Shown: piece by piece, positions 15,933-25,271 of the stretch | Layout: each line of letters begins with the position of its first letter | Numbering within the stretch: position 1 is the stretch's first letter | Assembly: GCA_900119285.1 (NCBI GenBank) | Contig: FPIT01000007.1 | Coordinates: 186,001 to 250,000 of the forward strand | DNA from: Prevotellaceae bacterium HUN156 | GTDB lineage: Bacteria; Bacteroidota; Bacteroidia; Bacteroidales; Bacteroidaceae | Length of the DNA stretch: 64,000 nucleotides | Reading direction: 5' to 3' | Notes under the pieces: model-generated | The model's database searches: none | Told to the model about the DNA's origin: nothing | The model's input: the letters and a program-made list of their open reading frames with translations, nothing else | Program-made: the position numbers and the translations under genes

Positions 15933-17326
15933 TGTTTCTCACTCAGTTTTTCAGGGTTTCTTCCACTTTGTTCTATCATCGCCTTCAGTTTCTTGTTGAA
16001 GTGCTCAGCCTCCAGCAGTTGTTCGATGGTAGGAGAGTTTTTGCGCAGCTTAACATCCATCGCCAACCAGTCTTGCAATGGCAGAACGCACAACTTAGAA
16101 AGACTGGAAAGATGGCGGGCAATAACTTCGGCCGACTGGCGGGCTGTCAACTGACCTGGCACTCTTCTTGACTCAAGTCTCACGAAGCGCAACAAATCCA
16201 GCACCGTCCTCACATCATCAGACAGCAGGCTCCAGTCTTCTATGCAGAAAAGAGCAGTAGAATCTTCAAAGACAGCAGACAGTTGATACGGTATATGTTG
16301 TTCTTGAACAAAGTCATACAATCTACTGACACACAGCGCATCATAACAATCAGGAACACTGCTGTCAGTTTTGATATTTGGAGTCCATTCACCCATAAGA
16401 ACGACACCCTGAAGGCGGGCATAATCTGCCACTGATTTCATCTGTTTGGGTTGCAGACGAGGCGGCACACAAACCACCTTCAACCCCGCCAGCACAGCCC
16501 AGTCAACTAATCGTTTCAAATCAGCCTGAGCCCCACGAACATCATTACGCAGCAAGGATGCAGGAATGCGCACCCCAGCCAGTCGCCAAGGCTGCTCACA
16601 CAACCGTAGTGGTTCACCATACTGCACCAATACTTTGCCATCGTTCATCTGCTCCGTATCGGTACTTATCAGGCGATTACAGCCCTCTTCCCAAGCCAGC
16701 AACGCATGACTCTTAACATCCACCACTACATATTTATATTCCACGGGCATCTGCCACCCCACCACGTCCACCGAGAGCATCCATTCAGAGCAACCCACAT
16801 ACTGCATCTCCACATAGCGCGTAATGTTCCACGAGCCGATAGCGGGATGACTGCCAAGAACGGCCACCGCCTGCCCTGCCTGCAGTTGAGGAGCAGCAAC
16901 GCGGAAGAGTACGGTACGACGGAAAAGAGGCAGTCGAGCCACTTCCACCTCTTCCTCACGAAGGTCGCGCACACTGGTGCGATAGGCTTTGGTATAGAGG
17001 TGATAAGCCAATGGGCGGTCGCGCCATTGATCCTGAAACAGATAGTCTTTTGATGCATCGAAGTAATACCTTCTGGGCACCAGCGTCCATTCCCTGCGCA
17101 CCACCTCGCCTTCTCCGCTCTCCACCTGATAGTGATACTCGATATGCGACAGCGGATGGCGCAGACTTACCAGCACAGCAGTCTCCAGCGTCCACAGCCG
17201 ACCGTCGTCAGTCTGCATTGCCAGGTTCTGCTGCTTGCAGCTTCCGTCCTGATGGTGGTAGCCGACAACCACATGCAGGCGTTCGCCCCAAGCCGTATGA
17301 TAATGTATGGTAAACTTCAGTTTCAT
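15929..17326 (-). CDS. GH77-derived protein with paired CBM20-like modules, catalytic core largely lost
   Basis: 465 aa. Residues 1-125 and about 137-240 look like two CBM20 starch-binding modules (the second has VLGSHPAIGSWN at 156-167). The rest resembles the ends of a DPE2/MalQ-type 4-alpha-glucanotransferase: AGVRIPASLL at 250-259, VADYARLQGVVLMGE at 299-313, CIEDW at 361-365 where the acid/base CGEDLG motif belongs, LCVLPLQDWLAMD at 412-424, and the C-terminal TIEQLL...FNKKLK segment. The long stretch carrying the nucleophile (RxDH region) is missing; complete CBM20-GH77 enzymes are about 900 residues. The reading frame is open throughout, so this is a condensed, probably non-catalytic glucan-binding protein rather than fresh decay. 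Promoter at 17346-17377. Confidence 0.7.
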   Translation of the reverse strand: MKLKFTIHYHTAWGERLHVVVGYHHQDGSCKQQNLAMQTDDGRLWTLETAVLVSLRHPLSHIEYHYQVESGEGEVVRREWTLVPRRYYFDASKDYLFQDQWRDRPLAYHLYTKAYRTSVRDLREEEVEVARLPLFRRTVLFRVAAPQLQAGQAVAVLGSHPAIGSWNITRYVEMQYVGCSEWMLSVDVVGWQMPVEYKYVVVDVKSHALLAWEEGCNRLISTDTEQMNDGKVLVQYGEPLRLCEQPWRLAGVRIPASLLRNDVRGAQADLKRLVDWAVLAGLKVVCVPPRLQPKQMKSVADYARLQGVVLMGEWTPNIKTDSSVPDCYDALCVSRLYDFVQEQHIPYQLSAVFEDSTALFCIEDWSLLSDDVRTVLDLLRFVRLESRRVPGQLTARQSAEVIARHLSSLSKLCVLPLQDWLAMDVKLRKNSPTIEQLLEAEHFNKKLKAMIEQSGRNPEKLSEKQ

Positions 17327-17345
17327 GGCCCCGTAATATTTGATG

Positions 17346-17377
17346 CAAAGATACTAAAAAAAATCGAGACCACCAAA
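17346..17377 (-). promoter_or_regulatory. Promoter of the GH77-like/M15 operon
   Basis: Minus-strand -7 TATCTTTG at 17346-17353 and -33 TTTG at 17374-17377, 20 bp apart; the ATG at 17326 follows about 20 bp later. Confidence 0.7.
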
Positions 17378-17428
17378 TAATTGCACACCATAATAAGGAA
17401 AAGACAATTTTGCGTGGGCAAAATGGGC

Positions 17429-17744
17429 GAACGAACAGTTGAACAGTTCGAACAGTTTCTCAAAATGAAAGTGCGCGCAAAACTTTATAATATATATATT
17501 ATATATAATATATATATTATAACCATCTTTTCACGTTCTCACGAACAAACTGTTCAACTGTTCGAACTGTTCGTTCGGGGTATAAAAAGCAATTCGTGTA
17601 GATAACAAAATGAGCGAACGAACAGTTTGAACAGTTGAACAGTTTCTTTTTTTTGAAAAAACACCCTCCCCTCGCCGTTCAATCGTATCCGTAACATAAC
17701 TACCTTGTGTGTTACGGCAACGAGCCTCGTGCGTTACGTTTCGT
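17429..17744. repeat. Repeat element A: inverted word arms, perfect 38-bp AT palindrome and conserved 66-bp head
   Basis: This fills most of the 542-bp gap between the GH77-like gene and mltG. Plus-strand order: an arm of GAACAGTT words (17429-17460), a perfect 38-bp A/T-only palindrome (17485-17522), an arm of AACTGTTC words in inverse orientation (17540-17577), a third GAACAGTT array (17614-17646), and a 66-bp head (17679-17744). The head is 61/66 identical, in inverse orientation, to 61647-61712, and all five differences are transitions. It contains two near-copies of CGTAACACACGAGGC at a 22-bp period. No credible ORF is present. Confidence 0.8.
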
Positions 17745-17813
17745 TGACAAAGAAGAGTAAGCCGCCATTTTGCACAAACGGATAGAAAAATCCACCTTAT
17801 CGAAGATAAAAAA

Positions 17814-17845
17814 TTTGGTGGTATGCTGAATATTTCGTAACTTTG
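17814..17845 (+). promoter_or_regulatory. mltG promoter
   Basis: -33 TTTG at 17814-17817 and -7 TAACTTTG at 17838-17845 with a 20-bp spacer; ATG at 17869. Confidence 0.75.
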
Positions 17846-17868
17846 CATCCGATAAGAAAAACATAACA

Positions 17869-18894
17869 ATGAAAAAGCTCGATTCAAAAATATACCTTTA
17901 TATAGCACAGGCAGGACTGGCACTGATAGTAGCACTCACCGTATTCTATATGCTCACCCCCGTATCAAAAGCCGACCAGACGCAATATGTCTACATTGAC
18001 GAGGATGACACACAAGACTCGGTGCTGACAAAAGTGGGAGCCTTTGCACACACCGCAGGCATGACCGGCCTGAGCACCCTGATACGCCACAGCAGCTACG
18101 GCGAGCACATCCGCACTGGTCGCTACGCTATCGGTCCCAACGAGGGAGCATTCATGGTGTTCCGACACCTGAAAAGCGGACAGCAAACCAGCATGATGCT
18201 TACTATCCCCGAGGTACGCACCATGGACCGTCTGGCAGCCGTACTGGGCAACAAGCTAATGCTCGACTCTGCCACCATCGCCACAGCCCTCTACGACCAA
18301 GAAACTTGTCAAAAACTGGGTTACGACACTTGCACCATCGCAGCGATGTTCGTGCCTAACACCTACGACATCTACTGGAACATATCGCTCGATAACCTGC
18401 TAAAGCGTATGCAGCGCGAGCACGACAACTTCTGGAAAGGCGACCGCGAGCAGAAAGCCGCGCAGATGCAGTTGACACCCAACGAGGTATGCACACTGGC
18501 AAGTATCATCGACGAGGAGACTGCCAACAACAGCGAAAAGCCTATGATAGCAGGTATGTATCTGAATCGCCTACACAAGCCTATGCCTCTGCAAGCCGAC
18601 CCCACCATCAAGTTTGCTTTGAAACAATTTGAACTAAAGCGCATCTACAATAAGCTGCTCAACGTGAACAGTCCTTACAATACCTATCGCAACGAAGGAC
18701 TGCCCCCAGGCCCCATCAAGGTGGCTTCCATCAAAGGTATCGATGCCGTACTCAATTATGTACACCACGACTACCTCTACATGTGCGCCAAGGAAGACTT
18801 CTCAGGCACTCACAACTTTGCCCGCACCTATCAGGAGCACCTGCAGAACGCTGCCCGCTATAGCAAGGCGCTCAACGAGCACGGCATTGAGTAG
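17869..18894 (+). CDS. mltG: Endolytic murein transglycosylase MltG (YceG family)
   Basis: 341 aa. A single N-terminal membrane anchor (about residues 11-30) precedes a LysM-like part and the YceG catalytic domain. LASIIDEET at about 210-218 is the active-site motif; E217 matches the conserved glutamate of the family's KE(T/A) pair. MYLNRLHKPMPLQADPT, a typical MltG block, follows. MltG cuts nascent glycan strands at the inner membrane and helps set their length. It is a single gene with its own promoter, close to element A. The first 35 residues are atypical in sequence, but the start is fixed by the promoter 24 bp upstream. Confidence 0.93.
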   Translation: MKKLDSKIYLYIAQAGLALIVALTVFYMLTPVSKADQTQYVYIDEDDTQDSVLTKVGAFAHTAGMTGLSTLIRHSSYGEHIRTGRYAIGPNEGAFMVFRHLKSGQQTSMMLTIPEVRTMDRLAAVLGNKLMLDSATIATALYDQETCQKLGYDTCTIAAMFVPNTYDIYWNISLDNLLKRMQREHDNFWKGDREQKAAQMQLTPNEVCTLASIIDEETANNSEKPMIAGMYLNRLHKPMPLQADPTIKFALKQFELKRIYNKLLNVNSPYNTYRNEGLPPGPIKVASIKGIDAVLNYVHHDYLYMCAKEDFSGTHNFARTYQEHLQNAARYSKALNEHGIE

Positions 18895-18920
18895 TTCATA
18901 ATTCATAGTTCATAGTATAA
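18893..18920. repeat. Heptanucleotide tandem words after mltG
   Basis: AGTTCAT, AATTCAT, AGTTCAT, AGTATAA at an exact 7-bp period, beginning inside the mltG stop codon region. Same style as the tracts at 34.35, 50.91 and 55.02 kb. Confidence 0.6.
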
Positions 18921-18923
18921 CAT

Positions 18924-19011
18924 AAAAAAATGTCCCTCACTTCACAGTGAAGGGCATCTCATCTTAAGTAGGTATTAGCCTTTTAAGGTAAAAAGATTGT
19001 ATTCAGGATAA
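18924..19011 (-). ncRNA. Candidate small RNA between mltG and glnS
   Basis: A complete minus-strand transcription unit of about 87 nt without a coding gene. The promoter (19018-19049) fits the Bacteroidota consensus with a 20-bp spacer. The 3' end is a hairpin at 18934-18954 (8-bp stem with a one-base bulge and a GUGA loop), followed after 3 nt by seven T. Both flanking genes are on the plus strand, so the unit serves neither. No Rfam family is recognised by eye. The only ATG-started frame is 6 codons long. The rest of the 294-bp gap holds heptad words and the glnS promoter. Confidence 0.5.
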
Positions 19012-19017
19012 CGAGTG

Positions 19018-19049
19018 CAAAGATAATTGATTTATATCAATCTTCCAAA
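19018..19049 (-). promoter_or_regulatory. Promoter of the candidate small RNA
   Basis: Minus-strand -7 TATCTTTG at 19018-19025 and -33 TTTG at 19046-19049, 20 bp apart. Confidence 0.65.
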
Positions 19050-19130
19050 TATTTTTATGGAAATTTTTACATAAATTTCATAAATCCTAATCACACAGCA
19101 CATAGGAAAGAAAAAAATACATATTTTCTC

Positions 19131-19161
19131 TTTGTATTTTACCTATTTTGCATTACCTTTG
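19131..19161 (+). promoter_or_regulatory. glnS promoter
   Basis: -33 TTTG at 19131-19134 and -7 TACCTTTG at 19154-19161, 19 bp apart. It rules out the in-frame ATG at 19132 and supports the start at 19189. Confidence 0.75.
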
Positions 19162-19188
19162 CACACCAAATACACATTATTTATTTTT

Positions 19189-20946
19189 ATGGAAGAGAAA
19201 AATCTAAATCTGGGCGAGGAGAAAAAGAGCCTCAGCTTTGTAGAACAGTTTGTGAAAGAAGACCTCGAAGCAGGTAAAAATGGTAGTCGTCTGCAAACTC
19301 GATTCCCACCAGAACCCAATGGATATATCCACATCGGACATGCTAAAGCCATCTGCATGGACTTCGGCGTAGCCGAGGAGTTTGGCGGTGTTTGTAACCT
19401 GCGTTTCGATGACACCAACCCCACAAAAGAGAATACAGAATACGTAGAGAACATCATGAGCGACATCAAGTGGCTCGGCTTCAAGTGGGGCAACATCTAC
19501 TACGCTTCTGACTACTTTGACAAGCTGTGGGACTTTGCCATCTGGCTCATTGAGAAAGGCTTGGCATACGTTGACGAGCAGACCTCTGAGCAGATTGCCG
19601 AGCAGAAAGGCACTCCCACACAGCCCGGTACTGCCAGTCCTTATCGCGACCGCCCCATTGAAGAGAACCTCCGCTTGTTCCGTCAGATGAACACTCCCGA
19701 GGCTGTAGAGGGCTCTATGGTATTGCGCGCTAAGCTCGACATGGCTAACCCCAATATGCACTTCCGCGATCCTATCATCTATCGCATCATTCAGATACCT
19801 CACCACCGTACAGGCACTAAGTGGCACTGCTACCCCATGTACGACTTTGCCCATGGACAGAGCGACTACTTCGAGGGTGTCACCCACTCTATCTGTACCT
19901 TGGAGTTTGTGCCTCACCGTCCTCTCTACGACAAGTTCGTAGACCTACTGCGTGAGTATATCAAAGAGCAGAAGGCTGCTGGCAAGGCTGCCGACTTCAA
20001 CCCCGACATCGTGGATGAGAAATACGACGGCACCCGACAGATTGAGTTCAACCGTCTGAATCTGACCTACAACGTGATGTCAAAGCGCAAGCTGAAGGCA
20101 CTGGTTGACGAGCACTTGGTAAGCGGATGGGACGACCCCCGTATGCCAACCGTATGCGGTATGCGCCGTCGTGGATACTCTGCACAGAGCATTCGCAACT
20201 TCATCGACTCTATCGGTTACACCAAGTTTGACGCTCTGAATGACTATGCACTGCTGGAGGCCAGCGTACGCGACGACCTGAACAAGAAGGCTACCCGCGT
20301 ATCTGCTGTGCTCAACCCCATCAAGCTGGTTATTACCAACTATCCTGAAGGACAGAGCGAGCAACTGGAGGCAATTAACAACCCTGAAAACGAAGCTGAC
20401 GGAAAGCACCAGATTAGCTTCTCTCGCGAGCTGTGGATTGAGCGCGACGACTTCATGGAGGTGGCTGAGAAGAAATTCCAGCGCTTGGCTCCAGGCAAGG
20501 AGGTACGCCTGAAGAATGCCTACATCATCAAGTGTGACGAAGAGCACCCCTGCGACAAAGACGCTGAGGGCAACATCACTACTGTATATGCCACCTACGA
20601 CCCTGAAACCCGTAGCGGACTGCCCGGTGCTGACCGCAAGATTAAGGGTAAGACACTGCACTGGCTCGACTGTGCTACTGCTGTGCCTGCAGAGGTGCGC
20701 CTCTACGACCGCCTCTTCGCTATTGAGAATCCAGCTGCCGATGAGCGCGACTTCCGCGAGTTGCTGAATCCTCAGTCACTCGTTGTACTCAACAACGCTT
20801 ATGTAGAGCCTTACCTCAAGGAGAAGAAGGCTGGCGACTTCCTGCAGTTCCAGCGCATCGGCTACTTCACTATTGACCTCGATTCAACTGCCGACCACCT
20901 TGTATTCAACAAGACGGTAGGCCTGAAAGATTCTTGGAAAAAATAA
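19189..20946 (+). CDS. glnS: Glutaminyl-tRNA synthetase
   Basis: 585 aa from the ATG at 19189. Class I synthetase motifs: PPEPNGYIHIGHAKAI (HIGH box) near residue 40 and VMSKRKL in the KMSKS position. The GlnRS-specific block PTVCGMRRRGYSAQSIRNF follows, and the C-terminal anticodon-binding beta-barrels are complete. It charges tRNA-Gln directly, so this lineage does not need the Glu-tRNA amidotransferase route for Gln. It heads an operon with the TPR gene (3-bp gap) and dedA (6-bp gap). Confidence 0.97.
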   Translation: MEEKNLNLGEEKKSLSFVEQFVKEDLEAGKNGSRLQTRFPPEPNGYIHIGHAKAICMDFGVAEEFGGVCNLRFDDTNPTKENTEYVENIMSDIKWLGFKWGNIYYASDYFDKLWDFAIWLIEKGLAYVDEQTSEQIAEQKGTPTQPGTASPYRDRPIEENLRLFRQMNTPEAVEGSMVLRAKLDMANPNMHFRDPIIYRIIQIPHHRTGTKWHCYPMYDFAHGQSDYFEGVTHSICTLEFVPHRPLYDKFVDLLREYIKEQKAAGKAADFNPDIVDEKYDGTRQIEFNRLNLTYNVMSKRKLKALVDEHLVSGWDDPRMPTVCGMRRRGYSAQSIRNFIDSIGYTKFDALNDYALLEASVRDDLNKKATRVSAVLNPIKLVITNYPEGQSEQLEAINNPENEADGKHQISFSRELWIERDDFMEVAEKKFQRLAPGKEVRLKNAYIIKCDEEHPCDKDAEGNITTVYATYDPETRSGLPGADRKIKGKTLHWLDCATAVPAEVRLYDRLFAIENPAADERDFRELLNPQSLVVLNNAYVEPYLKEKKAGDFLQFQRIGYFTIDLDSTADHLVFNKTVGLKDSWKK

Positions 20947-20949
20947 GGA

Positions 20950-22389
20950 ATGCCCTATAACGAAGACTATTTTAATTCGGACGAATTCCATGAGCTGTTA
21001 GACAGCTACGAGACATCACTCAATACAGGGCAGAAGCCCTTCATGGATGCCAGCGACCTTGTCGATATCGCAGACTACTATAACTTCAGCGGCGATTACG
21101 ACAAGGCCGTTGAAGCTGTAGACCATGCCCTCGACCTCTATCCCCACTCCACTCTGCCCAACGTGTTCAAAGCCCGCCAGGCATTGATGGAGGGCGACTT
21201 TGAGAAAGCCCATCAATATGCAGACAGCATAGAAGATCAAGACGAGCCCGACTATCACTATCTGGTAGCCGAGATTAAGATTGCCGAAGGATTCATCGAG
21301 GAAGCCGACCGCTATCTACGCGACTATGCAATGACCGTAGAGCCCGAGGAATATGAGGACTTTATCAAAGACTGCGCCAATCTCTATATAGACTATAACA
21401 TCAGCGACAAAGCCTACGAATGGATGATGCGCTCAAAGGGCGACAACAGCAGTGACTTCAAGGAGTTGATGGCCCGCACCCTCTTCGGCATAGGAAAATA
21501 CAAGGATTCTGAAAAGCTCTTCAATGAGCTCATAGACCGCAATCCTTACTCCACGAACTATTGGAACGCACTGGCATCAGCACAACTGATGAACGATGAC
21601 TACAGCAATGCCATCACCAGTTCGGAATATGCCATAGCCATCGCACCTAACGAGCCTGAAGGAATCGCCAACAAGGCCAACGGACTGTTCAGAATGGGCA
21701 ACTACGAAGAAGCGCTGGAATATTTCAGGAGACTGGGAAAGCTAGTGCCTGACGACAACTTCGTACTGCTCAATATTGGTGTCTGCCTGGTTAATCTCGG
21801 CCGCCATCAAGAGGCAATAGAGCCTTTGGAGAGGGCTTTGGAGAAGTCGCCTGACGACATCGACGTACTGCCACAAATCTATCAGGAGTTGGCATTCTGC
21901 TACAGTGCCTTGAAGCAACCTTCAAAAGCGCTTGAAATGCTTGACCTCACGGAAGAGTTGCCCTGCGACCACAGTGACATGCTCGTGATACGCGGACACA
22001 TCCAACTGGAGAACAATATGATAAAAGAGGCTGAGGAGTCGTTTCAGCGCGCCATCAAGGCCGCCGATAGTGCTCCATCAATACTTTTGCGCATCATCGT
22101 ATCACTCTACGACAATCGCTACGTACATGCCTGTTATCAGATGTTCAAGAAATTCTTTAAGGTGGTCAACGAATATGAGCCTGACTTCGACAAAGGCTAT
22201 GCCTATCTGGCATTGTGCTGTTATGATTTGGGAAAGCAAGAAGAATTCCAAATAACCCTGCATAGAGCGGTAGAGAAGAATCCTCAAGAAACCCGTATGG
22301 TGCTCGGATTCCTATTTCCAGAAGGAATGGACCCAAGCGACTACATCAAATGGGCTAACCAAAATATAAGAATTGAAGAAAAGAATTAA
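20950..22389 (+). CDS. TPR-repeat protein
   Basis: 479 aa made mainly of tetratricopeptide repeats (for example the W/Y-x-G-x-Y/F and P-x-N/D pattern at NPYSTNYWNALASAQLMNDD and APNEPEGIANKANGLFRMGN). It is acidic, with no signal peptide or membrane segment. TPR arrays mediate protein-protein contacts; the partner is not known. It sits tightly between glnS and dedA, in an arrangement that suggests co-transcription rather than shared function. Confidence 0.85.
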   Translation: MPYNEDYFNSDEFHELLDSYETSLNTGQKPFMDASDLVDIADYYNFSGDYDKAVEAVDHALDLYPHSTLPNVFKARQALMEGDFEKAHQYADSIEDQDEPDYHYLVAEIKIAEGFIEEADRYLRDYAMTVEPEEYEDFIKDCANLYIDYNISDKAYEWMMRSKGDNSSDFKELMARTLFGIGKYKDSEKLFNELIDRNPYSTNYWNALASAQLMNDDYSNAITSSEYAIAIAPNEPEGIANKANGLFRMGNYEEALEYFRRLGKLVPDDNFVLLNIGVCLVNLGRHQEAIEPLERALEKSPDDIDVLPQIYQELAFCYSALKQPSKALEMLDLTEELPCDHSDMLVIRGHIQLENNMIKEAEESFQRAIKAADSAPSILLRIIVSLYDNRYVHACYQMFKKFFKVVNEYEPDFDKGYAYLALCCYDLGKQEEFQITLHRAVEKNPQETRMVLGFLFPEGMDPSDYIKWANQNIRIEEKN

Positions 22390-22395
22390 AGCTAC

Positions 22396-23022
22396 ATGTC
22401 ATTCATATCGTCATTACTGAGCAATCTGAACTACGGCACCATTTTCTTCCTGATGTTATTGGAGAGCACAGTGGTTCCCGTACCTTCAGAGTTTGTTGTT
22501 ACCCCTGCCGCCTACCATGCCGCCAGCGGACAACTTGATTTATGGTTGGTCATCCTCTTTGCAACGATAGGTGCCGACCTTGGTGCTTCTATCAACTATG
22601 TGGTGGCCTACTATGTAGGACGTCCCGTCATCTACCGTTTTGCCAACAGCAAGTGGGGCAAGATGTGTCTGCTGAATCAGGAGAAGGTAGAGAAAAGCGA
22701 GCGCTATTTCGACAATCACGGTATCGTGGCAACACTGACAGGACGCCTCATTCCTGGCATCCGTCACCTCATCAGCATCCCTGCAGGACTGGCTAAGATG
22801 AACTACTGGAAATTTCTGCTATATACCACTATCGGAGCTGGCGTATGGCATGCTATCTTGGCTGGACTGGGTTGGTATCTGCATACCATCGTACCAGAGG
22901 AGCAACTCAACGACAAGATTTCTGAATATGCTGAATATATCAAACTATTCATCATCGCCGTTGTCATCATCGCTATCGGATGGTTCATTGTCAAAGCGAT
23001 GTTAAAGAAAAAGAATGGTTAA
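22396..23022 (+). CDS. DedA-family membrane protein
   Basis: 208 aa with hydrophobic segments near residues 10-30, 48-70, 135-160 and 175-200. DedA signatures are present: PSEFVVTPAA near the first re-entrant part, GRPVIYRF, and TGRLIPGIRHLISIPAGLAKM, which contains the family's conserved GRxxPxxR motif. DedA proteins are implicated in moving undecaprenyl phosphate or phospholipid across the inner membrane. Last gene of the glnS operon; its stop lies directly before the manC promoter. Confidence 0.92.
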   Translation: MSFISSLLSNLNYGTIFFLMLLESTVVPVPSEFVVTPAAYHAASGQLDLWLVILFATIGADLGASINYVVAYYVGRPVIYRFANSKWGKMCLLNQEKVEKSERYFDNHGIVATLTGRLIPGIRHLISIPAGLAKMNYWKFLLYTTIGAGVWHAILAGLGWYLHTIVPEEQLNDKISEYAEYIKLFIIAVVIIAIGWFIVKAMLKKKNG

Positions 23023-23025
23023 AAA

Positions 23026-23057
23026 TTTGGCTTAATTAAAAATAATGTATATCTTTG
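23026..23057 (+). promoter_or_regulatory. manC-gmd-fcl promoter
   Basis: -33 TTTG at 23026-23029 and -7 TATCTTTG at 23050-23057, 20-bp spacer; ATG at 23081. Confidence 0.75.
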
Positions 23058-23080
23058 CAAGATAAACAGGTAAAAACATT

Positions 23081-24151
23081 ATGGCAAGAATCAATAATCA
23101 CTTGGTTATCATGGCAGGCGGCGTAGGAAGTCGCTTCTGGCCTATGAGTACGACGGAGAAGCCAAAGCAGTTTATCGACGTGTTGGGCATTGGCAAATCA
23201 CTGCTACAACTTACCGTAGAACGCTTTTCTACCATCGTAGACCCCACCAACGTATGGGTTGTAACCAATAAGAACTATGCAGCTACCGTGGCAGAGCAGC
23301 TGCCCGACATGCCCAAAGACCATATTCTCTGCGAGCCTTGTCGTCGTAATACAGCACCATGCATTGCTTATGTATCATGGCGCATCAAGTCGAAAGACCC
23401 CAAAGCCAACATTGTAGTATCGCCCAGCGACCATATCGTGATGAACATTGAGGAGTTCCGTCGTGTCATCACCGACTGCATGAAGTTTACAAGCGACAGC
23501 GATGCCATCGTAACACTGGGTATGAAACCCACACGTCCTGAGACAGGATACGGCTACATTGAGGCCAACCTCTCTGCCAGCTCACTGCGCAACAAAGGCA
23601 TCTTCCGTGTTGACTCTTTCCGCGAGAAACCCGATTTGGAAACTGCCAAGAAATATATCTCAAAAAACAACTACTTCTGGAATGCAGGTATCTTTATCTG
23701 GAACGTAAACACCATCGTGAACGCCTTCCGCATCTATCAGCCTGCTATGGCAAAGATTTTCGAGAGCATGCTGCCTATCTACGGCACCGCACAGGAGCAG
23801 GAGAAGGTAGACCAGCTATTCCCCGAATGCGAGAATATCAGCGTGGACTATGCTATCATGGAGAAGGCTGAAGAAATCTTCGTATGTCCTGCCGACTTCG
23901 GATGGAGCGACCTCGGCACATGGGGCTCACTGCAGCAGCAGTCAAAGAAAGACCTCTATGGCAATGCCTGCATCGGACAGGATATCTCGCTCTTCGAAAC
24001 CCACAACTGCATGATTCATACTACTCAGGAGAAGAAGGTAGTGGTTCAGGGACTCGATGGCTATATCGTGGCTGAGAACAATGATACGCTACTGATTTGC
24101 AAGCTGTCTGAAGAGCAGCGCATCAAGCAGTTTAGCGGACAAGACAAGTAA
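23081..24151 (+). CDS. manC: Mannose-1-phosphate guanylyltransferase
   Basis: 356 aa, the nucleotidyltransferase domain only, without the C-terminal isomerase found in some ManC/AlgA proteins. The GTP-binding loop [20 protein letters not shown] is near residue 11; the conserved FVEKP-like block reads [18 protein letters not shown] and [12 protein letters not shown] follow. It makes GDP-mannose from mannose-1-P and GTP, the first step of the GDP-fucose pathway completed by the next two genes. Confidence 0.96.
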   Translation: MARINNHLVIMAGGVGSRFWPMSTTEKPKQFIDVLGIGKSLLQLTVERFSTIVDPTNVWVVTNKNYAATVAEQLPDMPKDHILCEPCRRNTAPCIAYVSWRIKSKDPKANIVVSPSDHIVMNIEEFRRVITDCMKFTSDSDAIVTLGMKPTRPETGYGYIEANLSASSLRNKGIFRVDSFREKPDLETAKKYISKNNYFWNAGIFIWNVNTIVNAFRIYQPAMAKIFESMLPIYGTAQEQEKVDQLFPECENISVDYAIMEKAEEIFVCPADFGWSDLGTWGSLQQQSKKDLYGNACIGQDISLFETHNCMIHTTQEKKVVVQGLDGYIVAENNDTLLICKLSEEQRIKQFSGQDK

Positions 24152-24179
24152 TAACAACGATAATAAAACAAATCATATA

Positions 24180-25271
24180 ATGAAGAATATCGCTTTAATC
24201 ACCGGTATCACTGGCCAAGATGGTTCTTACCTCGCCGAATTCTTACTGGAAAAGGGCTATGAGGTACATGGTACTATCAGACGTAGCTCAGTAGATTTCC
24301 GTGAGCGCATTGCTCACCTGGAAGGAAAGCCTCATTTCCATCTGCACTATGCCGATCTTGGTGACTCGATGTCCATTCTGGGAGTCATCGGCAAGGTACG
24401 CCCCACAGAAATATACAACCTGGCTGCACAGAGCCACGTACAGGTATCATTCGACTCACCTGAATTTACTGCCGATGTCGATGCCGTAGGTGTATTGCGC
24501 ATCTTGGAGGCCGTACGCCAGTTGGGCATGACAGAGACCTGTCGTATCTATCAGGCCAGCACCAGTGAGTTGTATGGTAAGGTAGAAGAGGTTCCTCAGA
24601 ACGAGAACACTCCTTTCCACCCCTACTCTCCCTATGCTGTGGCTAAGCAGTATGGTTTCTGGATTGTCAAGGAGTATCGTGAGGCATACAACATGTATTG
24701 CTGCTCTGGTATCTTGTTCAACCACGAGAGTGAGCGTCGAGGCGAGACCTTCGTAACACGTAAGATTACGCTGGCTGCTGCTCGCATCAAGCAGGGCAAG
24801 CAGGATAAGCTCTATTTGGGCAACCTCTCATCACTACGCGACTGGGGATATGCCAAAGACTATGTAGAGTGTATGTGGCTCATCCTGCAACAGCCTAAGC
24901 CCGATGATTTCGTGATTGCTACAGGTGTTCAGCACTCTGTGCGCGACTTCTGCTATCATGCCTTCAAGCGCGTAGGCATCGAATTGGAATTCAAGGGCGA
25001 AGGCGAAAACGAGAAGGGTATCGATAAGGCAACAGGTAAGGTGCTTATCGAGGTGTCTCCCGACTTCTATCGTCCTACCGACGTAGTCAACCTGTGGGGT
25101 GACCCAACAAAGGCGAAGGCTAAGCTCGGATGGAATCCTAACAAGACCAGCTTCGAAGAGCTTGTCAACATCATGGTAGATAGCGACATGGCGAAGGTAG
25201 CCTCTGAGGGTGCTGCCGAGAAAGTAAGAACTAATCTGGCTGAATATCTGGAGAAAGGTATTGTAAAGTAA
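24180..25271 (+). CDS. gmd: GDP-mannose 4,6-dehydratase
   Basis: 363 aa short-chain dehydrogenase of the extended type. NADP-binding [15 protein letters not shown] is at the N-terminus; TIRRSS is the typical GMD arginine motif; the catalytic Y-x3-K pair is in [10 protein letters not shown] and the Ser/Thr in [10 protein letters not shown]. It converts GDP-mannose to GDP-4-keto-6-deoxymannose. The stop codon shares one base with the fcl start (TAATG), indicating coupled translation. Confidence 0.97.
   Translation: MKNIALITGITGQDGSYLAEFLLEKGYEVHGTIRRSSVDFRERIAHLEGKPHFHLHYADLGDSMSILGVIGKVRPTEIYNLAAQSHVQVSFDSPEFTADVDAVGVLRILEAVRQLGMTETCRIYQASTSELYGKVEEVPQNENTPFHPYSPYAVAKQYGFWIVKEYREAYNMYCCSGILFNHESERRGETFVTRKITLAAARIKQGKQDKLYLGNLSSLRDWGYAKDYVECMWLILQQPKPDDFVIATGVQHSVRDFCYHAFKRVGIELEFKGEGENEKGIDKATGKVLIEVSPDFYRPTDVVNLWGDPTKAKAKLGWNPNKTSFEELVNIMVDSDMAKVASEGAAEKVRTNLAEYLEKGIVK

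Noticed and set aside
17531..17935. Minus-strand frame of 134 codons across element A
   Set aside because: It runs through the inverted word arms and overlaps the mltG start and promoter; the translation is not protein-like.
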